A stretch of DNA of 64,000 bases from Paractinoplanes abujensis (lineage in GTDB: Bacteria; Actinomycetota; Actinomycetes; Mycobacteriales; Micromonosporaceae), in contig NZ_JACHMF010000001.1 in NCBI RefSeq assembly GCF_014204895.1, positions 2,480,001 to 2,544,000 of the forward strand, given 5' to 3'. Shown one piece after another: positions 52,649 through 60,908 of this stretch. The position numbers were made by a program, and so were the translations under genes. The notes beneath the pieces were generated by a model. That model saw only the letters and a program-made list of their open reading frames with translations, ran no database searches and had not been told where the DNA came from. Position 1 is the stretch's first letter. Each line of letters starts with the position of its first letter.

Positions 52649-53331
52649 CGAACGCCCTGTTGCAGGCCCACGACGTCCACCTCTCGTTCGGCACCACGCC
52701 CGCCCTGCGCGGGGCCGGGATCGCCGTGCACGAGGGCGAGATCCTGGCCGTCATGGGCCCGAGCGGCTCCGGCAAGTCCACGCTGCTGCACTGCCTGGCC
52801 GGCATCCTCGTGCCCGATCGGGGCGAGATCCTGTTCGACGGCCGCCGCGTCGACCGGCTGGGCGAGACCGCGCGCAGCAGCTTGCGCCGCGACACGTTCG
52901 GTTTCGTGTTCCAGTTCGGGCAGCTGGTTCCCGAGCTCAGCGCCGAGGAGAACGTCGCGCTTCCGCTGCTGCTTGCGGGCGTACGCCGGACGAAGGCGCT
53001 CACCGAGGCGCGGGCCTGGCTCGACCGGCTCGGGCTCGGTGACCTGGGCCGGCGCACCTCCGGCGAACTCTCGGGCGGTCAGGCCCAGCGCGTTGCCCTC
53101 GTCCGCGGGCTGGTCGCCCGGCCGCGCGTGCTGTTCGCCGACGAGCCCACCGGCGCGCTCGATTCGCTCACCGGCGAACAGGTCATGGACCTGATGGTGA
53201 CGGTGGCCCGCGACGAGGGTACGACCATCGTGCTCGTCACGCACGAGCCGCGCGTGGCCGCGTACGCGGATCGGGAAGTGGTCGTGCGCGACGGCAAGGT
53301 GCTGGCCCTCACGGCGGAGCCGGTCGGATGA
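52645..53331 (+). CDS. ABC transporter ATPase (MacB/LolD type)
   Basis: 228 residues. Walker A MGPSGSGKST, Q-loop FQFGQLVPELSAEEN, signature LSGGQAQR, Walker B VLFADEPTGALD, H-loop VTHEPR. ATG overlaps the PadR stop (ATGA), with AGGAGG upstream; its TGA overlaps the permease ATG. Confidence 0.95.
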   Translation: MTNALLQAHDVHLSFGTTPALRGAGIAVHEGEILAVMGPSGSGKSTLLHCLAGILVPDRGEILFDGRRVDRLGETARSSLRRDTFGFVFQFGQLVPELSAEENVALPLLLAGVRRTKALTEARAWLDRLGLGDLGRRTSGELSGGQAQRVALVRGLVARPRVLFADEPTGALDSLTGEQVMDLMVTVARDEGTTIVLVTHEPRVAAYADREVVVRDGKVLALTAEPVG

Positions 53332-55529
53332 TCAGGTTCGGGTTGCGTCTCACGCTGGCGGGGGGACGTGAGGCGCTCGTACGGCTGGTGGTCATCTCGG
53401 TGGCCATGGCGCTCGGTGCCGGCATGCTGCTGACCGCGCTGGCCGGTCTCGGCGGCGTCACCGCGCAGGCCGATCGTTACGCGTGGCTGAACTCGGCCAA
53501 CGATCCCGCGGCGGCGCAAGGACCGGACCCGCTGTGGTGGCAGCTGCGCACCGACGTAGTCGGCACCGAGGTGTCCGGCCGCATCGACCTGGCCGCCACG
53601 GGCCCGCGGTCGCCGGTCCCGCCCGGCCTCGACCGCCTGCCCGCCCCCGGCGAGTTCTTCGCGTCCCCGGCCCTGGCCGAACGCATCGCCGCGACCCCGG
53701 CCGACCAGCTGGGCGACCGTTTCCCGGGCCGGCTCGCGGGTCTCGTCGGCGACGCCGCCCTGCCCGCCCCCGACTCGCTGATCGCCGTGGCCGGGTACTC
53801 CCCGGCCGAGCTGGCCCAGCGGCCCGACGTGTCGCGGGTCGGCACGATTCTCTCGACGCCGCCCGACAACTGCCGGGAGTGGTGCTTCAGCGGGGTCGAC
53901 CCGGCCGGGGTCAAGCTGATCCTGGCCGTGGTGGCCGCCGCGCTCATCTTCCCGCTGTTCATCCTGATCGCGACGACCACCCGGCTGTCCGCCACCCGGC
54001 GCGAGCAGCGGTTCGCGGCCATGCGCCTGGTCGGCGGCACGCCCCGGCAGATCGCCCTGGTCGCCGCGGTCGAGGCCACCGTGTCGGCGATCGCGGGCAC
54101 GCTCGGCGGTTTCGTGGTCTTCTTCGCACTGCGCGGCACCGTCGCGGCGATCCCGCTCACCGGCGCGCCGATGTTCCCCGGCGACTTGGCGCTGACGGCG
54201 CCGATCGTGCTCGCGGTCGCGCTCGGGGTGCCCGCGCTGGCCGTCGTGGCGGCGCTGCTGGCCCTGCGGCGCGTGCGGATCTCCCCGCTCGGCGTGACCC
54301 GTCAGGTGCGCCCGCGCCCACCACGGGCGTGGCGGATCGTTCCGCTCGTTCTGGGGCTGGCCGAGCTGGCCTACTTCATCGGCCGGCGCCCGCCCACCAC
54401 GAACGAGCAGATCGCCGCGTACCTCTCGGGCATCTTCCTCACGATGATCGGGCTGCTCGTGGCCGGTCCGTGGCTCACGATGACCGGCGCCCGCCTGGTC
54501 GCGCGGCGGGCCCGCGGCGCCGCGGCCCTGATCGCCGCCCGTCGCCTGGCCGCGAACCCGAAGGCCGGTTTCCGCTCGGTCAGCGGCCTGGTGATCGCCC
54601 TGTTCGTCACCACGGTCGCCGTCGGGATCATGGGCACGATCGCCGCCGACCGGGGTCCCGCGGCCGGGGACGCCGACCGGTCGATGCTGATCACGATGAT
54701 TCGCGGCACGCTGACCGACCCGGTTCCGGACGCGCTGCCCGGCACCCCCGGCGTACGGGAGATCGCCGTGACCCGGCAACCGCCGGGCACTCTGCCCGTT
54801 CCCGGCGGCGACATCGGTGACTGGGGTTTCCCGTCCACTCTGGCCGCCTGCGCCGACATCGCCCGGATGCCGTCCAACGGCCGCTGTGCGCCGGGTGCCG
54901 AGGTAGCCTGGACGTGGCACGACCTGCGCGGACCGGAGGGCTGGAACGGTACGTGGCCGACCGCCGACATCCCCGCCGCGGCCCTGCCGGCGTTGCGTGC
55001 GGACTCGTTCGTCACGCTCACCGACGGTGCGCCGGCCACGGTGGCCCGGGCCCGCACGATCATCGAGAACGCCGTCCCCGCCGCGCTGCCGCCCTACACC
55101 GACGCCGAGGGCCGGACCGAGGACGCCAAGGTCTTCAACGGCTGGAAGCGCCTGGCCGACGTGGTTGTGCTGGCCAGCCTGGCCATCGCCGGGTGCAGCC
55201 TGGCCGTCAGCGTCGCGGGCGGGCTGAGCGAACGCCAACGGCCGTTCAGCATGCTGCGCCTGACCGGTGTCCCGCTGGCCACTCTGCGCCGGGTCGTGGC
55301 CCTGGAGAGCGTGACGCCGCTGCTGGCCGCCGCGGCTGTCGCCTTGTGCGCGGGCCTGCTCGCGGCGCACCTGTTCCTGCGGGCCCAGATGGAGACGTCG
55401 CTGCAGCCGCCCGGCGTGGCCTTCTACGCCGTCGTGCTGGCCGGCATCGCCGCGTCGCTGGGCGTGGTCAGCCTCACCCTGCCCCTGCTGCGCCAGATCA
55501 CCGGCCCCGAGGTGGCCCGCAACGACTGA
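53328..55529 (+). CDS. FtsX-type ABC permease of the PadR-linked exporter
   Basis: 733 residues, N-terminal TM helix (VVISVAMALGAGMLL), two FtsX-like membrane blocks (around 205-345 and 610-730) with a linker segment TRREQRFAAMRLVGGTPRQI, typical of MacB-like permeases. One protein seems to hold both halves. Completes the PadR-ATPase-permease operon. Confidence 0.92.
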   Translation: MIRFGLRLTLAGGREALVRLVVISVAMALGAGMLLTALAGLGGVTAQADRYAWLNSANDPAAAQGPDPLWWQLRTDVVGTEVSGRIDLAATGPRSPVPPGLDRLPAPGEFFASPALAERIAATPADQLGDRFPGRLAGLVGDAALPAPDSLIAVAGYSPAELAQRPDVSRVGTILSTPPDNCREWCFSGVDPAGVKLILAVVAAALIFPLFILIATTTRLSATRREQRFAAMRLVGGTPRQIALVAAVEATVSAIAGTLGGFVVFFALRGTVAAIPLTGAPMFPGDLALTAPIVLAVALGVPALAVVAALLALRRVRISPLGVTRQVRPRPPRAWRIVPLVLGLAELAYFIGRRPPTTNEQIAAYLSGIFLTMIGLLVAGPWLTMTGARLVARRARGAAALIAARRLAANPKAGFRSVSGLVIALFVTTVAVGIMGTIAADRGPAAGDADRSMLITMIRGTLTDPVPDALPGTPGVREIAVTRQPPGTLPVPGGDIGDWGFPSTLAACADIARMPSNGRCAPGAEVAWTWHDLRGPEGWNGTWPTADIPAAALPALRADSFVTLTDGAPATVARARTIIENAVPAALPPYTDAEGRTEDAKVFNGWKRLADVVVLASLAIAGCSLAVSVAGGLSERQRPFSMLRLTGVPLATLRRVVALESVTPLLAAAAVALCAGLLAAHLFLRAQMETSLQPPGVAFYAVVLAGIAASLGVVSLTLPLLRQITGPEVARND

Positions 55530-55532
55530 CGG

Positions 55533-55982
55533 TCAGCGGTCGGAGTACTCGGCGTCGGGAAACTTGTCGTACATCAGGTCGCCCTCGACGCCGTGCTCCA
55601 GCCACTGCTTCAGCGAAGCCAGCACCAGCGTGAACCCGGACATGGTCTCGACGGCGACCGCGGCCCCGTCGTCGCCGTCGAAACCGGTCACCAGCACCCC
55701 GACCAGCGTGCCGGAGTCGCGCGCCTCGAACGTGAAGCGCACCGGCTGCCCGCCGTCCCAGCGCAGGTCGAGCAGCTTGCCCGGCTCGGCCGCGACCACC
55801 TCGACGTCGGTCTCGGCACCGGCGATCTTGAAGACCCAGTGGACCCGGGCCCCGGTCTCCAGCCGCCCGGACGAGCCGGCCAGCCAGAACTTGCGGATCG
55901 AGGCGGGGTCGGCAAAGGCTTCGTACGCCTCGGCGGCCGGGCGGCGGATGAGCAGGTTGACGTCAACGACGAGTTCCGACAT
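55533..55982 (-). CDS. SRPBCC/AHSA1-family protein
   Basis: 149 residues with the START-like fold: VDVNLLIRRPAAEAYEAFADPASIRKFWLAGSSG and KQWLEHG. Binds hydrophobic ligands in other members. Convergent with the permease gene; ATG 55982. Function unknown. Confidence 0.88.
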   Translation of the reverse strand: MSELVVDVNLLIRRPAAEAYEAFADPASIRKFWLAGSSGRLETGARVHWVFKIAGAETDVEVVAAEPGKLLDLRWDGGQPVRFTFEARDSGTLVGVLVTGFDGDDGAAVAVETMSGFTLVLASLKQWLEHGVEGDLMYDKFPDAEYSDR

Positions 55983-56004
55983 GGCTCCGAGCGCATCACG
56001 GGCC

Positions 56005-56856
56005 TCACCCCGCGGTCAAGGACTGCGTGCCGAGGACGGTGGCCAGGGCCAGCCGGTCAGCGTCCTCGGTGCCGGGCTCGGCGGTGTAGATCATGATGCG
56101 CAGGTCGTCGAGCGAGACGACCAGCGTGTCGCAGTCGAGCGCGATCCGGCCCACCGCCGGGTGCTCGATGACCTTGTGTTTCGACGTCTCCCCGGGCGCG
56201 GGCGGCGCGGCGTCGCTCTCCCACAGCTCGGCGAAGCGCGGACTGGCCTCGGCCAGCTCCCCGATCAGCTTGCGCAGCGCCCGGTCGGCCGGATATCGCG
56301 AGGCGGTCAGGCGCAGGTCGGCGATCAACCTCGCCACGTGCTCGGCGTGCTCGCGCGGTGTGTGCACGACGCGTGAGGACGGGCCGAGCAGGTTGCGCCA
56401 GATCGCGTTGCGTTCGATGCCGTGCCAGCCGGTGGTGTCGCCCATCAGCGCGTCGTACGGCGCGTTCGCGAGCACCAACGTCCAAGTGGCGTCATAGACG
56501 ACCACCGGGGTGTGCGCGAGCCGTTGGAGCAGCCGCTGCACGCTCGGCGTGACCCGCGACGGCACCACGTCGAGCCCGGGGGTGGCGTGCCCGGCCAGCT
56601 GGTAGAGCAGGTCACGCTCGGCGTCCGCGAGCCGCAAGGCCCGGGCCAGCGCCTCCACGACCTGGGCCGAAGGGGCGGTCGCGCGGCCCTGCTCGAGCCG
56701 GGTCAGGTAGTCGGCCGAGATACCGGCCAGCCCGGCCAGCTCCTCCCGGCGCAGGCCGCTGGCCCGGCGCCGGCGGCCCGCGGGCACACCTACGGCCTCG
56801 GGCGTCACCCGGTCCCGCCAGCGGCGCAGCGTGCGGCCGAACTCCCACGTCTCCAT
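56005..56856 (-). CDS. XRE regulator with MmyB-like ligand-binding domain
   Basis: 283 residues. HTH at 40-95 (SGLRREELAGLAGISADYLTRLEQGRATAPSAQVVEALARAL), then an MmyB-type domain (PVVVYDATWTLVLANAPYDALMGDT, NAIWRNLLGPSSRVVHTPREHAEHVARLIADLR). Such proteins bind a fatty acid and often control adjacent SDRs. Divergent from the SDR at 56960, its likely target. Confidence 0.92.
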   Translation of the reverse strand: METWEFGRTLRRWRDRVTPEAVGVPAGRRRRASGLRREELAGLAGISADYLTRLEQGRATAPSAQVVEALARALRLADAERDLLYQLAGHATPGLDVVPSRVTPSVQRLLQRLAHTPVVVYDATWTLVLANAPYDALMGDTTGWHGIERNAIWRNLLGPSSRVVHTPREHAEHVARLIADLRLTASRYPADRALRKLIGELAEASPRFAELWESDAAPPAPGETSKHKVIEHPAVGRIALDCDTLVVSLDDLRIMIYTAEPGTEDADRLALATVLGTQSLTAG

Positions 56857-56959
56857 GCGTCCCAGTGTGCTCGCCGGGCGCGCGGGTGTCCTGGCCCTGC
56901 CGGTCCTACGAAAACCGCACGACTGCCTGAGGGGGTGCGGGCGGCCGCACGCTCCGTGC

Positions 56960-57862
56960 ATGACAACCGTTCTGATCACCGGCCCGACCCGCGGTCTGGG
57001 CCGCTCCACCACCCTCGCCCTGGCGGGCCGGCCCCGGGCCGAGCGTCCCGATCTGCTGCTGGTGGGTCGTCCGGGGCGGGCGCTCACCGACGTCGCGGCC
57101 GAGGCGCGCGCGCTGGGCGCGACAGTGCACGAGATCGGGGCCGACCTGTCCCGCCTGGCCGACGTGCGCGCCGCGGCCACGACCGTACGGGAAATGCTGG
57201 AAACGGGCAGGGTGCGACAGCTTCGCGCACTCATCGCCAACGCGGGCGCCATGTCGGCCGACACGCGCAAGGCATCGGCCGACGGGTACGAGCTGACGTT
57301 CGCCGTGAACTATCTCGCGCACGCCCAGCTGATCGGCGACCTCGTGGACGTCCTCGAGCAGCCGGCGCGCATCATCCTGCTCGGCTCGAACACCTATCAC
57401 GCCAACTTCTGGCGCCGTTTGTTGCACGTTCCCGCGGCGGAGTGGACCGATCCGATGGACATCGCGCAACCGGCGGAAGGTTCGTCCGGCGTCGCCTACT
57501 CCAACGCCAAGCTGGCCCTTCTCTACTACGCGCACGAACTGCAACGACACGTCGCAGCCGGCATCAACGTGTCGGTGTTCGAGCCCGGCTGGATGCCCGG
57601 CACCGCCCTGGGCCGGGACGCGCCCGCCGCCGTTCGGGCAGTTGCGCGCGGCATCGCCCGCATCCCCGGCGTGGCCACCCCCGAGAGCTCCGGGCCGCAG
57701 CTGGCCTCGATGGCGCTCGACGCCAAGTGGGCGAACCTGCGCGATGGTGCGTTCGTGGTGCGCGACCGCCTGGCCCCGGTCGAGCCCGTCGCCCACGACC
57801 GCGCCCGCGAGCGCCGCTTGTGGGCCGCCACCAGCGAACTTCTGCGACGCGCGACGGCCTGA
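56960..57862 (+). CDS. SDR of the retinol-dehydrogenase/protochlorophyllide-reductase type
   Basis: 300 residues. Cofactor motif TGPTRGLG, IANAGA, and catalytic YSNAKLALLYYAHEL, with a preceding serine in LLGSNTYHA. ATG at 56960. Regulated probably by the divergent MmyB-type protein. Confidence 0.9.
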   Translation: MTTVLITGPTRGLGRSTTLALAGRPRAERPDLLLVGRPGRALTDVAAEARALGATVHEIGADLSRLADVRAAATTVREMLETGRVRQLRALIANAGAMSADTRKASADGYELTFAVNYLAHAQLIGDLVDVLEQPARIILLGSNTYHANFWRRLLHVPAAEWTDPMDIAQPAEGSSGVAYSNAKLALLYYAHELQRHVAAGINVSVFEPGWMPGTALGRDAPAAVRAVARGIARIPGVATPESSGPQLASMALDAKWANLRDGAFVVRDRLAPVEPVAHDRARERRLWAATSELLRRATA

Positions 57863-57934
57863 CACCCGTACGGGGAGATCGATGAAATACTGGGCCGGTC
57901 CCGCCCCGCCTCGACAAGTGGAGATCGCGCCCTG

Positions 57935-58645
57935 ATGGTTGCCTTCGAGTTGGCTGTTCAGGACGCGCACGGGCTGGCCGTCGCCGCACGCCCCGGCGTC
58001 GACCGCATCGAACTGTGCTCCGCTCTGCCGCTGGGCGGGGTCACGCCGTCGCTCGGGTTCATCGAGGCGGCCGTGGCGACCCCGGGCATCCCGCCGGTGC
58101 ACGTGCTGGTGCGGCCGCGCCCGGGCGGCTTCGACTACTCCTCCGCCGAGGTGGCGACGACCCTCTCCGACGTGCGGCATGCGCTCGCCGCCGGCGCCTC
58201 CGGGGTGGTCATCGGCGGCGTCCGGGACGGACGGGTCGACGCCGACCTGGTCAGCCGGATCGTCGACACGGGCGCCGACGTTACCTTCCACCGCGCCTTC
58301 GACACCCTGGCCGACCCCGCCGAGGCCATCGGCGACCTGGTCAAGCTGGGGGTGCGGCGCATCCTGACCTCGGCCGGGGCCACCAGCGTGGCCGACGCCC
58401 TGCCCGCCCTGGCCCGCCTGGTCACCGAGGCGGCGGGCCGCATCGAGATCATGGCCGGCGGCGGTGTGCGACCCGAGGTCGTCGCCGCCATCGTGCGCAC
58501 CGGTGTCCCGGCCGTGCACGCCTCGGCCAAGCGCACCCTGCCCGGCACCGGCGGCGTCTCACTGGGCACAGCCGACGCCGGCCGGGAGACCACCGACGAG
58601 GCCGAGGCCGGACGCATCATCGCCGAGCTCCGGTCAGCGGCGTGA
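57935..58645 (+). CDS. cutC: Copper homeostasis protein CutC
   Basis: 236 residues, TIM-barrel CutC with VQDAHGLAVAARPGVDRIELCSALPLGGVTPSLGF, HVLVRPRPGGFDYS, FHRAFDTLADP and LTSAGATSVADALPAL. The family name reflects an early copper phenotype in E. coli that is disputed; molecular role uncertain. ATG 57935. The YiaAB frame follows in the same frame after the stop. Confidence 0.93.
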   Translation: MVAFELAVQDAHGLAVAARPGVDRIELCSALPLGGVTPSLGFIEAAVATPGIPPVHVLVRPRPGGFDYSSAEVATTLSDVRHALAAGASGVVIGGVRDGRVDADLVSRIVDTGADVTFHRAFDTLADPAEAIGDLVKLGVRRILTSAGATSVADALPALARLVTEAAGRIEIMAGGGVRPEVVAAIVRTGVPAVHASAKRTLPGTGGVSLGTADAGRETTDEAEAGRIIAELRSAA

Positions 58646-58699
58646 CGAACTCGCCGGCCACCCGGAGTAGCCGCCCCGCCCGCAAAAGGCTTCTTCGCC

Positions 58700-58960
58700 G
58701 TGCTGCTCGTGCTCGGCGCGTTCGGTGCGGTCTCGTTGCAGAAATCGGTGCGCGACCGGGCCGAAGGCGTTCCCGTCTCCGGCCTTTATCTGTGCCTTGC
58801 GTGGGGTGTGGTCGGCTTCTCCGTGGTGCTGCCGGCTGTCGGGCTCTTCAACAGCACGATGGCGCTGAGCGAGAAGGGCTTCTACGGGCTCGCCTTCGCC
58901 ATGACGTTGTTCGCGGTCATCGCCGTGCAGAAGAACGTGCGGGACGCGCTTCGTTCCTGA
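58700..58960 (+). CDS. YiaAB two-helix membrane protein, 5' truncated
   Basis: 86 residues from GTG 58700. The second YiaAB module is complete (LAWGVVGFSVVLPAVGLFN, EKGFYGLAFAMTLFAVIAVQKNVRD); of the first only the second helix remains (KGFFAVLLVLGAFGAVSLQKSVRD). The frame is open back to the cutC stop at 58643, so the start of the gene appears deleted. Could be non-functional. Confidence 0.65.
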   Translation: MLLVLGAFGAVSLQKSVRDRAEGVPVSGLYLCLAWGVVGFSVVLPAVGLFNSTMALSEKGFYGLAFAMTLFAVIAVQKNVRDALRS

Positions 58961-58965
58961 CATTC

Positions 58966-59763
58966 TCAGCGGGCGAGATCGTGCCGTTTGTGGGTGAGTT
59001 TTTCGACCAGAGCGATGGGGGCCAGCCGTCGTAGCGGGAACACCACTGCGGCGTTGCTGCCCACGGCGTACCGCTGCCGGGGCCGGCTCGCCTCGATCGC
59101 GCGGACAATGGTGGCCGCGACCCGTTCCGCGGAGACACCGGCCGCCTCGTTGCGATTGAGGGCGGCCAGCATGCGCTCGTACTGCGCGCGGTGCGGCGAA
59201 TCCGGCTCGATGTAGCTTGTGCGCCGCTGACTGATGCCGGTCGCGATCGCGCCCGGTTCCACCGTGGTCAGCCAGACCCCGTACGGCGAGTACTCGTGGC
59301 GGGCCCCGTTGGCGAACCCTTTGATGGCCGCTTTGGTGGCGACGTAGGACGAACGGTACGCCAGCGGGAACGACGCGAGCATAGAGCCGACCATCACCAC
59401 CCGGCCGTGACCTCGCTCGCGCATTCCGGGCAGAGTCAACTGCGCCAGCCGTACGGGACCCAGGACATTGACTTGGAAAACGCGGCGCAAGGCCTCGCCG
59501 GGCAACTCCTCGAACGGACCGGACTGGCTCTCGCCGGCATTGTTGACGAGGACGTCGACCGTTTTCAGCCGCCCCGCGAGCGCCTCGATCGAGGCCGGAT
59601 CGGTGAGGTCGAGCGGCAGGTATTCGACCCCCTCGGCCGGCTTGCCGACCGTTTCCGGGTGCCGGCTCGTGCCCAGAACCCGGTAGCCCCTGGCCACGAG
59701 TGCGGCCGCCGTGGCCAGGCCGATGCCGGACGAGGCGCCGGTGACCAGCGCGGTGCGATCCAT
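58966..59763 (-). CDS. Classical short-chain dehydrogenase/reductase (SDR)
   Basis: 265 residues. TGASSGIG, NNAGES, catalytic YVATKAAIKGF with the MVGSMLAS serine. C-terminal basic tail (EKLTHKRHDLAR) and FPLRRLAP suggest membrane association. ATG 59763. Convergent with the YiaAB gene; unrelated regulator downstream. Confidence 0.92.
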   Translation of the reverse strand: MDRTALVTGASSGIGLATAAALVARGYRVLGTSRHPETVGKPAEGVEYLPLDLTDPASIEALAGRLKTVDVLVNNAGESQSGPFEELPGEALRRVFQVNVLGPVRLAQLTLPGMRERGHGRVVMVGSMLASFPLAYRSSYVATKAAIKGFANGARHEYSPYGVWLTTVEPGAIATGISQRRTSYIEPDSPHRAQYERMLAALNRNEAAGVSAERVAATIVRAIEASRPRQRYAVGSNAAVVFPLRRLAPIALVEKLTHKRHDLAR

Positions 59764-59833
59764 CGCAGCACCCTATCGGGTGGCGGCGGCCCCGTTGACC
59801 GTCGACCGACGTGGTGCCCTGCGCGACCGCCGA

Positions 59834-60172
59834 TCAGTCTGCGGGCGTGTGCGCCTTCAGCTCGGCCAGCAGCCCGTCACGGTCGGCCAGCACCGCGCCC
59901 AGGATGCGCCGGCCCGCGGCCAGCAGGTCGGCCACATCGGGCGTGCTCAGCGCATACATCACCAAGGCGCCGTCGCGGAAAGAGACAACCACTCCCGTAC
60001 GCCGCAGCACCGCGAGCTGCTGCGAGAGATTGGACGGCTCGACGTCGATCTCGGACAGCAGTTCCCGTACGGGGCGGGGCCCGGCCTGCAGCAGTTCGAG
60101 CACCCTGATCCGCACGGGATGGCCCAGCGTGCGGAACATTTCCGCCTTCGCCTGGTAGAGCGGCACTGACAT
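59834..60172 (-). CDS. ArsR-family transcription regulator
   Basis: 112 residues. Winged HTH (EMFRTLGHPVRIRVLELLQAGPRPVRELLSEIDVEPSNLSQQLAVLRRTGVV). No ELCVCDL metal site and no cysteines, so probably not a metal sensor in the classical sense. ATG 60172. No obvious target beside it. Confidence 0.92.
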   Translation of the reverse strand: MSVPLYQAKAEMFRTLGHPVRIRVLELLQAGPRPVRELLSEIDVEPSNLSQQLAVLRRTGVVVSFRDGALVMYALSTPDVADLLAAGRRILGAVLADRDGLLAELKAHTPAD

Positions 60173-60415
60173 CGACGTCTCCCACCTGAATCCGTGCGGC
60201 AATCGTACGGAATTCGCCGGACGGCCCGGACGGGAAGGCCAGGCCACGACGATCAGCAATTGGTGATCTGCCGAATTGCAGAAGTCTTCAATTCGAGCGC
60301 CGCACATGATGACTGTGGAACGCCCGCACGCCGCCACGACGGACGCGGTGTCCGATCGACGTGCGCCGCTGGGGTCCATGCTGGAACCCAGGCAAACGGA
60401 AGGGACTTACGGGGC

Positions 60416-60787
60416 ATGGCCGAGATGGACGTGGCACTCAAGGACGCGTTGCAGGTCGACGGCGCGATCGCGGTCGCGATCGTGGACTGGACCAGCGGCA
60501 TGGCACTGGGGACGGCGGGCGGCGGGTTCGGCTTCGACGTCTCCGTCGCGGCGGCCGCCAATACGGAGGTGCTGCGCGCGAAACTGCGCACGCTGGAAAT
60601 GCTCGGAATGCAGGAATCGGTCGAGGACATTCTCGTCACGCTGGGCTCGCAATATCACGTGATCCGCCCGGTCACGTCACCGGACGGGCGCGGCCTGTTC
60701 GTCTATCTGGCGCTGCATCGCGATCGCGCCAACCTGGCCATGGCCCGCCATCGGCTGCGCCTCATCGAGCAGCAGCTGGAGATTTGA
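60416..60787 (+). CDS. Roadblock/LC7-like protein
   Basis: 123 residues. Longin-type alpha/beta/alpha pattern: ALQVDGAIAVAIVDWTSGMALGTAG, then a helix (VLRAKLRTLEMLGM) and strands DILVTLGSQYHVIRPV, GLFVYLALHRDRANLAMARHRL. Roadblock proteins usually bind small Ras-like GTPases, none of which is adjacent. ATG 60416. The 243-bp gap before it (60173-60415) has no supported gene. Confidence 0.75.
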   Translation: MAEMDVALKDALQVDGAIAVAIVDWTSGMALGTAGGGFGFDVSVAAAANTEVLRAKLRTLEMLGMQESVEDILVTLGSQYHVIRPVTSPDGRGLFVYLALHRDRANLAMARHRLRLIEQQLEI

Positions 60788-60908
60788 GAAGCCGCATCGT
60801 GCCCCGTGGACAACGGAACGCGATCTTGAGGGCGGCCGCGTAGCGTGAGGGCCGGATCCACAGCCGTCGTGACGGCCCGGTTCCGAGCCGTCCAGCGTGG
60901 GAGGTCGC

